Assembly: GCF_019703515.2 (NCBI RefSeq)
Contig: NC_059372.1
Span: 23,732,931 to 23,796,930, forward strand
Reading direction: 5' to 3'
From: Myxocyprinus asiaticus
Taxonomy: Eukaryota; Chordata; Actinopteri; Cypriniformes; Catostomidae
DNA length: 64,000 bases
Below the pieces are notes generated by a model. That model worked only from the letters and a program-made list of their open reading frames with translations. It did no database searches and was not told the origin of the DNA. The translations under genes were made by a program, and so were the position numbers. Positions 24,623 through 36,444 of this stretch are shown here, piece after piece; within the stretch, counting starts at the first letter, position 1, and every line of letters begins with the position of its first letter.

Positions 24623-26180
24623 CGGCTCCTGATGCCCCAAAACATATTAGCAAAGTTAATTAGGGAGCTGGGGGGGTGGGTGGGTCCTTGAAATGTGGCC
24701 TGGTAAGACATGACATGGGGCGTGGCCTGGCGAGACAGGGCATGGGAACAGGGAAAGTGGGGACCTGAGAGGCTCGATGGGTGGAGCCGATGGGGATGAG
24801 GACCAAGGCAGAGCTGCAGGGATGGAGGTCCCCAGTGGAGCAGAGGCGGGCCTGGACCGTGGGGCAGAGGCGGGCCTGGACCGTGGGGCAGAGCCTTGCT
24901 TGTGACATGGCATGGAGCAGTCTGGGGCTTGTCTGTGACACGGCATGGAGCAGACTGAAGCTTGGCTTTGACATGGCATGGAGCAGACTGAGATTCAGCT
25001 GTGACATGGCATGGAGCAGATTGAGGTTCGGCTGTGACATGGCATGGAGCAGACTGAGGATCGGCTGTGACATGGCATGGAGCAGACTGAGGATCGGCTG
25101 TGACATGGCATGGATAAGTCTGGGGCTGGGCTGTGACATGGCCTGGAGCTGACTCTGTCGTGGCTGTGACATGGCCTGGAGCTGACTCTGGCGTGGCTGT
25201 GACATGGCCTGGAGCTGACTCTGGCGTGGCTGTGACATGGCCTGGAGCTGACTCTGGCGTGGCTGTGACATGGCCTGAAGCTGACTCTGGCGTGGCTGTG
25301 ACATGGCCTGGAGCCGACTCTGGCGTGGCTGTGACATGGCCTGGAGCCAACTCTGGCGTGGCTGTGACATGGCCTGGAGCCGACTCTGGCATGGCTGTGA
25401 CATGGCCTGGAGCACACTGAGGATCCAGGGCAGAAGGTGGCATAAGCTCAGTGACCATGAAGTGGAACTCTGGCTTGGCGGTCATGACGTGGAACTTGGG
25501 CTTGGTGGCCATGACGTGGAACTCGGGCTTGGCGGCCATGACTTGGAGCAAACTTGTGGAAGGCGGAGCCATGGGAGGCTCAAGGGATGAAGCTGGGGCA
25601 GGCGGAGCCGTGGTAGGCTCAAGGAGCGAAGCCGTAAAAGGCAGAGCTCTGGTAGTCTCGAGAACGACCTCTGGGGTTGTGGGCATAGAAAGAAACTCGG
25701 GAATGACCTCTGTGGTCGTGGGCATGGACTGAGACTCAGGAACGACCTCTGTGGTCGTGGGCGTAGTCAGAGACTCAGGTATGACCTCTGTGGTCGTGGG
25801 CATAGACAGAGACTCGGGATGGCTGAATTTGGCAATGCTGGCTCTGGGACAGATGAGGTTGGCAACGCCGGGTCTGGGATGGACAAGGCTTCCAACTCGT
25901 TGGCTGTGTCAGTCGTGGGCATTGGCTCATTGGCCGTGGCAGGTGACTCCCCTACGGTGAATGGAGAACCACCCATCAGTAGGGCAAGTTCGATATACCG
26001 AGCAAGGCCGTCAGCACACCGGCCGTCAGGCATCAAAGAGGAAATCGCCTCTTTCAGCCCAAAACGGAAACAGTCTTTGAGGGCCACCTCATTAAAATCC
26101 ACCATGCAGGCCAGAGCGCAGAATTCCTTCGGAACGACTCCCCTGGCGTAGACGAAAGAGCTGAACTACTGGGTTCATCT
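24616..26180 (-). pseudogene. Gag-like repeat protein of LTR element A
   Basis: The frame begins near 26180 with MNPVVQLFRLRQG, is shifted by a small deletion, and continues with VDFNEVALKDCFRFGLKE and SLMPDGRCADGLARYIELALLMGG, which resembles retrotransposon gag capsid sequence. It is followed by a Pro/Thr/Glu-rich section (PTTTEVVPES repeats) and then about 14 tandem 11-residue units of the type SAPGHVTATPE, encoded by 33-bp DNA repeats at about 25000-25410. The C-terminal part is Pro/His/Ser-rich. No enzyme domain. The function of the 11-residue array is unknown. Confidence 0.65.
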
Positions 26181-26198
26181 TGTGTAGGTCAGGTATTC

Positions 26199-26712
26199 TG
26201 TAATGATGCTGGCAAAGACAATGATGAAGACGATGATGATGAAGTGACGAACCCAAGTGCAGTTTATTTTTCAGATGTGGAATCCCAAAACCCTGACTAC
26301 AAACGTGAACTAAACATAAACATGAACTTGAATTGACTAAAACTAGACTTGACAAAACTTGACTTGAATTACACTGGACTAGACATAAACTTGACTTGGT
26401 TTGACTTGGCTTGAACAAAACAACAAAGTTACATTCACAATACCTGACACCAGACAATGGCAAACATGAGGGCTTAAATACAAGGACATGGTTAACAAGA
26501 CTAAATTAAATTTAACCAATGAAAAGACAAGACTAATAACAAAGTAATCAAATAATGAACAAATGAAAACAAGACACATGAACAGGGGAAACACATGACA
26601 AGATCACATGAGGGAACAGGAAATCACATGACGTGACACCACATGACCTGAACAGGAAATAAACTTGAAAATAAAAGACATGAAAACAACAACAAAACAC
26701 ATAAATGTGACA
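26199..26712 (-). repeat. LTR of element A (5' LTR)
   Basis: 514-bp LTR, ends TGTAATGA and ATGTGACA, collinear with 24043-24602 apart from one internal deletion and scattered substitutions. Confidence 0.88.
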
Positions 26713-26905
26713 CTAATAAATCCGTTTGGATTCCGCTAGCTCCTCGAGGAACCGCACACTCGGCAGACACTAATCAATACCACCTGCTTGAATTAGGCAG
26801 AGCTAAGTGTCTTATTGCTGTAGCGCTGGTAGCCCATTCAGCAATCGGCTGCTAATCAGCACAAGTCTCATGCACAGAGTCAATCAGTGATTGGCCTTTT
26901 TTACA

Positions 26906-27529
26906 GCCGCCCCCAGATTTCTGTAAGAAATCTGTACAATAAAAAGGCCAAATTCTACCTTTCAGTCCAGTATTGCAGGCAACCGTACAATACATGCTAC
27001 AGGCTGTACATAAAATTTGGCTCTAACTTTCACTTCAGCAGTCCTGATTCAATTGTCCACCCTAGGAAACACTCATGAGATCTGGCGTATTGGCCAGAGT
27101 GATCTAGGGAGCTGAGGGTCAACAATGATCACTGTAGTCCCCACCTTTATGTCTGGTGATTCCAATTGCCACTTACTGCGAGTCTGGAGACTAGGTAAGT
27201 AGAACTTAATGAACTGCTTCCAGAAGTGATCTGCGAGGGTCTGGCTGTGACACCATCTATGTAGACTAAGTAGCTCACTTTGAGGGTAGATGACTTGAGG
27301 AAGTGAAGAATCTGGCCACCCCACCAAGAGCGAATTATGGGTAATGGGGTCCAAGTCTGAAGCATCTGAGATTTGCTAGCTTGCTAGTTGGGTTTGCAGT
27401 TCTGGAGCTAGTGCGTCGAATGTTTGTTTCAGTTCCTTTTCTCCTCCTTTAACATTTTGCCCTGATCTGATAAAAGCTCAAAAGGCTTGCCTCTTTGAGC
27501 TATGAAACGCCTGAGGGCTATAAGGTAGG
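26906..27529 (-). pseudogene. BEL integrase remnant and C-terminal domain
   Basis: The minus-strand reading gives ALRRFIAQRGKPFELLSDQG (integrase core around a catalytic Asp), then after frame breaks DPITHNSLLVG, DHFWKQFIKFYLPSLQTRSKW and DIKVGTTVIIVDPQLPRSLWP, the conserved C-terminal region of BEL/Pao integrases. The upstream half of the integrase and the RNase H are missing where element B begins at 27530. Confidence 0.75.
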
Positions 27530-28005
27530 TGTCACGTTTATGTGTTTTGTTCATGTTTTGTGTTCATGTCTTTTATTTTGAAAGTTTAATTCCTGTTTCA
27601 TTGCCATGTCATGTGATCTGTTCCCTCATGTGTTCCTCTCTTGTTCCATGTGTTTTGTTCTCATTGGTTTGTGTTCATGAGTTTTTTTATCTTGTTATCA
27701 GTTCTGTTATGTCATTGGTTCATGTTTCATTGTCTTATTATTAGTTCAGTCTTGTGATTGGTTGTATTGTTTACTTGTTACCCGTGTCTGTGTATTTAGC
27801 CCTGATGTTTGCCATTGTTCGGCGTCAGGTATTGTTTGCATAGCGTCGTGTCAAGTCAAGTCAAGTCAAGTTTAGTCAAGTATAGTCAAGTACATGTTTA
27901 TGTTTTGTTATGTTTCACGTTTGGATGCCACTGTAAGTAAACTGCGCTTGGGTTCTTCACATCATCATCGTCTTCGTCTGCCTGTCATTGCCAGCGATCG
28001 TTACA
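27530..28005 (+). repeat. 5' LTR of element B
   Basis: 476-bp LTR with TG...CA ends. Contains a (TCAAG)n run at 27848-27890 and two TCATGTG-rich blocks matching the complement of copy A's LTR. Confidence 0.83.
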
Positions 28006-28024
28006 GAATACCTGACTCCTAACT

Positions 28025-29500
28025 ATGAACCCAGCAGTCCAGCTCCTGTGTCTACGTCAGGGCAATTGTCCCCTGGAGGATTATGTTGAGAAGTTTTGTG
28101 GACTTTGCTGCCAGGTGGACTTTAATGATATTGCCCTCAAGGACATTTTCCATTTTGGGCTGAATGAGCCGGTCTCCTCCCTGATGCCTGACAGTCGTAT
28201 TACCCCCAGTCTGGCTCAGTTCATTGATCTTTCACTGTAGGAGTGGCTGAGGAGGAACTATGCACTCCTACATTGACTGCCATGTCAGAGCCGTCCACCG
28301 TCAGAGCCAGAGTTCCCCGTCATGGCCGCCGAGCCAGAGTTCCCCGTCATGGCGTTCCCCATCATGGTCGCCGAGCCAGGGTCCCACGTCATGGTCACCG
28401 AACCAGGGTCCCACGTCATGGTCGCCGAGCCAGAGTCCCACGTCATGGTCGCCGAGCCAGAGTGCCACGTCATGGTCGCAGAGTTTGCGCCATCTTCTGC
28501 CCCGGATCCTGAGTCTACTCCATGCCATGTCACAGCCACACCTCAGTCTGCTCCATGCCATGTCACAGCCATGCCTCAGCCTGCTCCATGCCATGTCACA
28601 GCCACGCCTCAGCCTGCTCCATGCCATGTCACAGCCACGCCTCAGCCTGCTCCATGCCATGTCACAGCCACGCCTCAGTCTGCTCCATGCCATGTCACAG
28701 CTACGCCTCAGTCTGCTCCAGCCAGGGTCCCACGTCATGGTCACCGAGCCAGGGTCCCACATCATGGTCGCTGAGCCAGGGTCCCACGTCATGATCGACG
28801 AGCCAGAGTGCCACATCATGGTCGCAGAGTTTGCACCACCTTCTGCCCCGGATCCTGAGTCTACTCCATGCCATGTCACAGCCACACCTCAGTCTGCTCC
28901 ATGCCATGTCACAGCCATGCCTCAGCCTGCTCCATGCCATGTCACAGCCACGCCTCAGTCTGCTCCATGCCATGTCACAGCTACGCCTCAGTCTGCTCCA
29001 GCCAGGGTCCCACGTCATGGTCACCGAGCCAGGGTCCCACATCATGGTCGCCGAGCCAGGGTCCCACGTCATGATCGCCGAGCCAGAGTGCCACATCATG
29101 GTCGCAGAGTTTGCACCACCTTCTGCCCCGGATCCTGAGTCTACTCCATGCCATGTCACAGCCACACCTCAGTCTGCTCCATGCCATGTCACAGCCATGC
29201 CTCAGCCTGCTCCATGTCACAGCCACACCTCAGTCTGGTCCATGCCATGTCACAGTCACGCCTCAGCCTGCTCCATGCCATGTCACAGCCATGCCTCAGT
29301 TTGCTCCACAGTCCAGGCCTGCCTCTGCTCCACTGTCCAGGTCCTCCGAGCCTTCGGCTCCACCCTGGCCCTACGAGTCTTTGGCTACTCTCCGGGTTCC
29401 CAGTTCTCCAGTTTTGCCCCTTGAGCCTCTCACGGCTCCACCTTCCACTGGCTCCACCCTGGTCTCATGCTCCACACCCTGTTTCGCCAGGCCATAACCC
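28025..29500 (+). pseudogene. Gag-like repeat protein of LTR element B
   Basis: It starts with MNPAVQLLCLRQGNC, then LEDYVEKFCGLCCQVDFND and FGLNEPVSSLMPDSR, ending in a stop at 28240. Realigned to copy A, the reading continues in the 28322 frame with GSHVMVAEPE-type units (HVM repeats), then SAPCHVTATPQ units of 11 residues. 28490-29112 contains higher-order duplications: a block beginning CTTCTGCCCCGGATCCTGAG recurs at about 28495, 28841 and 29121. Because 33 is a multiple of three, several frames on both strands stay open over the array, and those are shadows. Confidence 0.6.
28262..29320. repeat. 33-bp tandem repeat array with higher-order duplications
   Basis: The basic unit is CTCCATGCCATGTCACAGCC plus ACGCCTCAGTCTG. 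Blocks of about 280-340 bp that contain both the GTCCCACGTCATGGTC type and the 33-bp type are duplicated at least three times. The homologous array in copy A is at about 25000-25410 (inverted). Confidence 0.85.
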
Positions 29501-29539
29501 ACACCCTGTCTCACCAGGCCATGCCTCAAGGACCTCGGT

Positions 29540-31933
29540 TTATACTAATCCTCAGGCAATTTGGGATAATCCTAATCTCTCCTTTTATCCCACAGCCCCT
29601 GAACTATTATCTTGGCACAAGTGGTGTACAGGATGATGTAGCCAAGAGGATCGTATTGGCTGGCGAGCACTTTGTAGATACTGCGCATGGTGACTTAATG
29701 GCAAAACTTGTAAGTCATTGTATCTGTCTGACAGTTCCATTGAAGTCCAAGTACTGATTTCTGAGTGTCGACATGACCCTGAGCTATCCACTGCTCTGCG
29801 TTATCTGATTTTGCCACCGCTGGTAAATGTCTGATGACTGAGGGTACATTACTGACCCATTGTCTGAGCTCAAAGCCTCCTTTGGCCAAGATCCTTTGCA
29901 ACTTGTCAACATGGAGAAGTCTAACCTGGTGAAACATTCCCTTAATGTCACTACTGATGGCGACAGAATGTTCTCTGAATCGTAACAGTATGGCCAACAG
30001 AGAGGAGCTTAGTGAGGGTACTGGAAGTAACAACTCATTGAGGTTACCTTTAAACTGGAATGAACAGTTTTTCCCATTATGTTGGACTATATGAGGAGGA
30101 ATATACCAATTCCTCTGAGTGTCTTCAGCTCCTGAGTGCAATTTGATGATGTAGCCTGCCTGCTTCAGTCTTTGAATCTCGGCCTGGTAAGCAGCTGCTT
30201 GGTCAGGAGACCTACGGAGATGGCGCTCAGTATTTCTTAGCTGTGGCATTACTGCTTCTTTAGGTGCACTCAGAGAGGGCATGTTTTGAACTCGGGGCAA
30301 TAGAGTTGCATAATGCTGGACACCATCAACTTCAACTCTGATCGTATTCTGGTTCAGTAGTTGCAGTGACTGCTGATCTTGATGTGATCCGAGTACTGGT
30401 CTTTTCATCCCTCCAAGGAAGTACATCCATCTGCCAGAGACTTTCATGTTCATGCGGAGAGACTGGAAGAGACAAGGTTGTGGTAAAGAGGCATTGTTGC
30501 TCTGTTAAGTTATGCTGCAAAGCTTGGACCGGTCCTTGTAATGTCCAGCCAAGTCGAGTCCTAATAGCTGCCAGACCACCTGGTGGACCTAAATGGACTG
30601 GCTCTATTGGGATAACTAGATGAGGGCAATCTGATCCAAAGAGCAAGACTGGATAAGTTTCTACAATTTGCTGTAACGGAAGTCCTTTAAGATGATGATA
30701 CTGCTTCTGTAATGCCTTGATAGGGTGTGAGTGTACAGTAAGTCCTAACTCTGTAGCAGTGAAGGCCCGATTAATGCAATACACCTTGTTTGGCTGGCAA
30801 GCCAGTGAAAGGTTGAAGGAGACAGCCACCCCATGCCTTTACCTCTTGTCTGACTGTGCGTAGGGGCAGGTCCTCTGGCTGACCTTCCAATTTTAGCTGT
30901 TTTGGCCTTATTTTGCCGTAAGCATTTATGGTTTGATTTCCATTCCTAAGAATGACTCTACTTATCTTCAATAAAACCTTTTGACTTCCTGGTGGCTTGT
31001 CAATGAACAGCACTTCATTGGCAGTCTCTCCCATGTAAGGGCTAGCAGGTGAGTCCTTGTCGTCCATATTCACAGATTTCACACAGTTGCTTTCATTAAC
31101 CTCATGCAGAACAAGTAAGTGGCGACTGTTGCACATCCTGCAGCACATCTTGAGATTGCATTCTGAAGATCGATGGCTCCTTCCACAGCACCAGCATCGA
31201 TTCTGACTTAATCCAACTCTGCCTTTCTGATTTGGTAAGTTGAGAGAAATTTGTACAGTTATTCATGAGTGCTTGTTGTTTTCACAGTAGGGGCAGTAAG
31301 GTTTGGCCAGTGTTTTGCCTGTAATGACAAGTGGTGTAGGAGCTGGAGATGCCTTCTTAGTGCCAAGTAGAACTGTCGTTCCTTTGCTTGAGATCTTCAC
31401 ATTTCTCAGCCAGTCCCAAGATGACTTGCTTGGATATTTCTTACTAGAACTGCTTAAATACTGGGTGGTATCTTCTTGCATATAGATCTCATATTCCAAC
31501 CAGTCTGCAAAGTCGAGAAGGGTAGGGATATTCACCTGGAGTGGGTAGACAAATATATACGGAAACTGGATCTTAAATCATGTGGTAATTTACCCAGCAG
31601 TCTAGTCTCATGAGATCCACATCTTAATTCCACCATACCTGGACTCCCTAGCTGTCTCAGCATGCCCACCAGTGACCTTACTCTTACAGCAAACATTCTA
31701 AAGGCTTTAATGTCCCCAGAAAGGATGTTTGGTCCATCCATTAATTCCATTATACGCTGTAATGCTAGTTGATGCGGTTGACCATACTGTAGATTAATAG
31801 CATTCATGGTGTTAGTATAAGGATGACAACAACTACTGTAAGATTCTGCAATTAACAGCACCTCCTCCAGCTTGACATGATCTAGCAAGATTTGGAATTT
31901 AAAGCACTCTGTCGCATCAACTGGTAGAAGGTT
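29540..31933 (-). pseudogene. BEL/Pao gag C-terminus, protease and reverse transcriptase remnants
   Basis: In minus-strand order from 31933: a gag segment (LEEVLLIAESYSSCCHP, INLQYGQPHQLALQRI, LGKLPHDLRSSF), a C-W-x-C-C...H...C zinc-knuckle region near 31150-31200 followed by SRHLLVLHEVNE, a protease-like region (PEDLPLRTVRQEV, SHPIKALQKQYHHL, LLFGSDCPHLVIPIEPV, RLGWTLQGPVQ), then the RT (QAAAYQAEIQRLKQAGYI, YIPPHIVQHNGK, SSDIKGMFHQVRL), and downstream SKLLASQYDPLGY-like sequence. The protease active-site segment and the second RT catalytic box appear to be deleted, and there are several frameshifts, so it is inactive. Confidence 0.82.
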
Positions 31934-31948
31934 GTCCAGAGCAATCTT
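31934..31948. repeat. Target-site duplication of the L1-clade LINE, left copy
   Basis: GTCCAGAGCAATCTT, identical to 37859-37873. Confidence 0.93.
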
Positions 31949-31979
31949 TTTTTATTTATTTTTTTGACAATGAATTGTA

Positions 31980-31982
<3 letters not shown>

Positions 31983-32032
<50 letters not shown>
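31983..32032. repeat. (AT)n microsatellite in LINE 3'UTR
   Basis: About 50 bases of alternating AT, followed by an ATAC/TACA-rich stretch at 32105-32180. Confidence 0.95.
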
Positions 32033-32037
<5 letters not shown>

Positions 32038-32189
32038 AAATCAACATTTAAACCCCACAACCCCGCTCCCCAACCCACCCCCCCCAAAAAACAACCCTGT
32101 GGTCAATATACATACATACATATACAAACATAAATACATATACATATATATACACATACATACATACATACACACATAATAATCATACA

Positions 32190-35100
32190 AACTATAATAC
32201 ACTACTCTCTCCACACCCCACCCAAGAGCCCTCCAAAAACTCCAAATACCTGCCCCATTTCCGAACAAACTTATCCAAGCCACCCCGTCTTCTAGATGAC
32301 ACCTCCTCATAAGCTGCCACCCTCCCCACCTCTGTGCACCACTCCGGATATGGGGGCGCACCAGCTGACCTCCAACCCCTCAAAATAACCTGCCTGGCGA
32401 TCATCACACATGTCAGAACCCAGTTCCCTATATGGCCATCCCCCACATCGATGACCGCCCCATCACCCAGAACACAAAGTCTGGGGCAAAATGAAACCTG
32501 AGTGCCCACCATGTCACACACAAAATTCTGAACCTTCGACCAGAATCTTTGGATCTCAATACACCAGCAAAAAACATGGGCCATGTCTCCATGTCCTGGC
32601 ATCTCCAGCAGGTGGGTGTGTCTTTAAGACCAAGCCTATACAGTCTAGAGGGGGTCCAATAAAATCTATGCAAAATTTTGAATTGTATAAGACGCACCTT
32701 TGCATCACTAGATGCAGACTTAACATTTATAAGAATCTTAGCCCACACTCCTTCCTCCAAAGCCAAGTTGAAATCTTTCTCCCATACTCTCTTGAGAGAA
32801 GTTAAGGCTCCGTCCCCCATACTCTGAATTAACAGGGAGTAGTACACTGATGCCTCATGACCATTTCCAAAAGCCGCAATCACCTCTCCCAAAGCATCTG
32901 CCTCCTTAGGGAGATAAAAATAGTGCAAAGCAGGTGGTGCAGTTGTAAATACCTATAAAACTGAGGTCTGGGGATCCCAAAATGTTGGACCAAGTTTTCA
33001 AATGACCTCAACACAACACCTTCATATAGGTCACCGAGTGTAGCAACCCCCCTCACAATCCACTCCGGCCAGCAGAAAGGAGACTTGCCAATACATAGTC
33101 TTGGGTTCTGCCATATGCTTGAGGCAGCATTTAAATAAGTGTCCAATTTAAACAATCTGGACACTTTAGTCCATACCGAGTGTAAATGTGAAATAACGGG
33201 TGTAACTTAACTTTTACGATTAGTTTGATAGAGATGCTTTGTAATGGCGAAATAGGAGCAAGAACTGCCTGTTCAATATCAAACCAGGGAGGGGCTCTCT
33301 CAGGTGGAAGTGACCAATGAGCCAAATGTTTGAGACTGAACGTATAGTAATAAAACAAAATCTTGGGTAGGCCTAGCCCTCCTTTGTCTATCGGCCTATG
33401 TAACTTATTAAAATGCAATCTGGGACGTTTACCGTTCCAAATGAAGGACTTCGCTATGCTATCAAATTCCTTGAAATAAGAGAGGGGGACATCTACAGAG
33501 AGAGATTGTAGCAGGTAGTTACATTTTGGAATACAATTCATTTCAATAACATTAACCTTCCCAATCATCGATAAATGTAACGAAGCCCATCTGCTGACAT
33601 CGCTCGAAAACCTTTTTATTAAAGGGTCAAAATTAACACTAACTAAATCAGACAAATTTGCTGGGAATAAAATCCCCAAATACTTAATGCCCTGTTTGGG
33701 CCACTGGAAGGCACCTGGCTGAAAAGCCGTTACTGGGCAGTACGCTGTCAAATCCAAAGCTTCGGATTTAGCCCAATTGACTTTGTATCCTGAGAACTTG
33801 GAAAAGGAATTAATAATTCTGTGGAGGCAAGGCAAAGATCCAGTAGGCTCAGAGACAAATAACAAAATATCATCTGCGTAAAGCAGAAGCTTATGCGGCA
33901 CACCTCCCGCCACCCCTGGAAAATCATCCTCCTTTCTTATCGCAGCTGCTAATGGTTCCAGGGCAAGACAGAACAATAAAGGGGAAAGAGGGCAACCCTG
34001 CCGAGTGCCCCTATTCAAAGTAAAATAATCTGAGATTAATCCATTTGTTTGTACCGCCGCTACAGGGTGTCTATAAAGCAACCTAATCCAACCAATAAAT
34101 GTACTCCCGAACCCGTACATTTCCAAAATCTTAAAAAGATAATCCAATTCTACCATATCAAACGCCTTTTCAGCATCAAGTGAGATGGCAGCGATTGGTG
34201 ATTGATCATTCGCTACTGACCACATGATATTGATGAGACACCTGATGTTATCAGAAGAGCTGCGGCCCCGAATAAACCCCACCTGATCTACATGTATAAG
34301 AGATGTCATAACTTTACTTAATCGATTAGCCAAAATTGTTCCCTAATTGGATCAGGGAAATTGGATGGTAACTTTTACACTCACTTGGATCTTTGTCCTT
34401 TTTAAGAATCAGACTGATCTGGGCTTGTGTCATGGTTGGAGGAAGCTTTCCATTCTTTAATGATTCAGTATAAACTTCTAACAAAAGTGGAGCCAGTTCT
34501 GTAGCATAGGATCTAAAAAATTCTGCGGCAAAACCATCTGGCCCCGGAGCCTTGCTAGTAGGTAGGGACTTAATTACCTCATCAAGCTCCTCCAAGGTTA
34601 TCTCAGAATCAAGAGAGTTTTTTGCTCAATCGTCAGTTTAGGAAGATCTAATGGTTCCACAAAGTATATCTTCATCAGTAGACGAAGACGTGGAACTATA
34701 AAGATCAATATAGAACTCTTTAAAGGCATTATTAATATCAGTGGCTGAGGTAAATATTTCACCACCAGCAGATTTCACTGAGGGAATGGTAGAAAAAGAC
34801 TCTCTCTGCTTTATATATCTAGCCAAAAGCTTCCCTGCTTTGTCACCCGACTCAAAGTATGACTGTCTTGCCCTGAATAACCAAAACTCCACTTTCTGTG
34901 ACAAAATAGTATTATATCTATATTTCAATCGGGTCAATTCTCTGAGGCCATCAGCTGACATACGGCGCTTCAGCTCTGCCTCTGCACTTTTAATATTTCC
35001 TTCCAATTCCACGAGTTCTCGTGCTTTGGATTTTTGGATGAATGAGGCATACTGTATGATCCGGCCCTTAAGAACTGCTTTAAGTGCCTCCCAAGCCATG

Positions 35101-35955
35101 CCCACAGAGGATACTGAGGACCAGTTTGTCTCCATATAAACATTGATTTCAGTCTTTAACATTTGTTGGAAATCAGGATTTTGCAGAAGGGATACATTAA
35201 GGCGCCAACTATATGATTTCTTTTTCTCTATATGTGGCATCACCTCTAAACTCACCAGGGCATGACCTGAGACTAAAATGTTTCCAATTGAGCAATCAAC
35301 AACAGATGAAATTAGGGATTTGGATATTAAAAAAAATCTATTCTAGAATAAATCTTATGGACTGATGAAAAAAATGTATAGTCTCTACCAGATGGGTTCA
35401 AAAGTCTCCAAATATCCAAAAGACCAAGATTTTTACACATCCTGTGAAGCGTCAGTGTTGCTCTAGGGGGCTTACATAATTTTGCTTCACTATGATCAAG
35501 GACTGAATCCATCAAAAGATTGAAGTCTCCTCCCAATATTATATCATGAGGGGTGCCAGCGGTTTGCAACATCCCTTCAAGATCTATATAAAAGCCCTGA
35601 TCATCAGCGTTAGGTGCGTAAATATTAGCCAAAATCATCCTTTGCCCTTGAATTTCAGCTAAAACAATAATTACTCTTCCTAATTTATCTTTAATCTGTT
35701 TGAGACATTTGAATTGTATATCAATATAATGACTCCCTTGCTCTTACTTGAGCCAGCACTAAAGAAAGCATGTCCACCCCATATCTTCCCAAATTTTTCA
35801 GCTTCCTGCGGGGAAAGATGTGTTTCTTGAAGAAACACAATATCATATTTCTTACGTTTAAGAAAAGAAATAACCTTCCTTCTTTTTATGGGGTGCCCCA
35901 ACCCATTCACATTCCATGTGGAGAGAGATAGTACACTCATATTAACAACTGACAT
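32190..35955 (-). pseudogene. L1-clade ORF2 (endonuclease, RT, zinc-finger-like C-terminus), broken
   Basis: Starts near 35955 with LSLSTWNVNGLGHPIKRRK and FLQETHLSPQEAE (APE-type endonuclease), then ANIYAPNADDQ and LGGDFNLLMD in a shifted frame. The linker (35255-34638) leads into the RT: SLPTSKAPGPDGFAAEFF, HVDQVGFIRGRSSSDNIR, AAISLDAEKAFDMVELDYL (catalytic Asp), NRGTRQGCPLSPLLF, LLLYADDILLF (catalytic box), then the thumb (GIKYLGILFP). The C-terminal part has a C-W-R-C segment near 32600 as expected for the zinc-finger-like tail. Catalytic motifs survive but several frameshifts (about 35650, 35300, 34600, 34330, 33150) prevent translation of one protein. Confidence 0.88.
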
Positions 35956-36199
35956 ATTGATTTAATAGAAAATATAAATTGTGTGCCAAAAACAAAATTA
36001 TGAAGACCACATTCCCCATTAGTGAAACAATCAACCCCCGAACATCCCCCCGAACAAAACAAACAGAAAAAAGAAAACCGTGCGCATTAATCCCGCGCAC
36101 GACAGCGCCAACTGGTGACAATCCCTCTAAACTCAAAAGGTCCATGAACGCCCTCGAGTCCCCACGACAACTTTTGCCATCGGATTGCTCAATTTAATT

Positions 36200-36410
36200 A
36201 CATAACAGAAAATACTTTGTGAAATAAACCCAGTCAATAGGAAGAATGAACACAAAGAATGTGTAGATTCTCAAAGTCTCAAAGGTGTGATCTTCCACAA
36301 AACAAATTTCAGCTGATATAAAACCATTCAGAATCCTCGGACAGACAAATGAATGTTCAGTGAGCTAGCTGTTATGAGTTCAACGGATGACGTAATCATT
36401 CCAATGTCTC

Positions 36411-36444
<34 letters not shown>

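Larger units (their letters stand above)
24043..26712 (-). mobile_element. Gag-only non-autonomous LTR retroelement, copy A
   Basis: Two direct repeats of about 514-560 bp bound a 1.6-kb interior. Both begin TGTAA and end GTGACA. CTAAT at 24038-24042 and 26713-26717 is a 5-bp target duplication. On the minus strand the interior runs from a gag-like start after 26199 to a polypurine tract beside the 24602 end. No protease, RT or integrase is present, and only about 1.6 kb of room exists, so it must have used enzymes supplied elsewhere. Confidence 0.88.
23813..26905 (-). repeat. BEL left LTR (3' LTR), interrupted
   Basis: LTR sequence lies at 23813-24042 and 26713-26905, with LTR element A between. 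Shared blocks with the right LTR include GCTTTATCAGCCTTGACCAA, GAATGCAGCTGAAGT, CCCTTTATTATCA, a (GT)n tract, GAGATTAAAGAA, GAACCGCACACTCGGCAGA and CAATACCACCTGCTTGAATT. The inner end TTTTTTACA at 26905 is followed by a G/C-rich block that reads as a purine-rich tract on the minus strand. Confidence 0.87.
27530..29533 (+). mobile_element. Gag-only LTR retroelement, copy B, 3'-truncated and inverted
   Basis: This copy runs on the plus strand, opposite to copy A. Its 5' LTR (27530-28005, TGTCACG to GTTACA) matches the complement of copy A's LTRs. The interior starts MNPAVQLLCLRQG at 28025 and continues through long 33-bp repeat arrays. It stops after a CAAGGACC motif at about 29533, where BEL sequence resumes. 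The 3' end, polypurine tract and 3' LTR are absent, and the adjoining BEL sequence (RNase H to mid-integrase) is also lost, so a deletion followed or accompanied insertion. Confidence 0.82.

Noticed and set aside
24660..25590. Several long frames on both strands over the copy A repeat array
   Set aside because: The unit is 33 bp (a multiple of three) without stops in several frames; only the frame matching the gag-like start of both copies is credible.
28285..29226. Minus-strand frames (MAVTWHGVDSGSGAE and similar)
   Set aside because: Shadows of the plus-strand 33-bp array of copy B.
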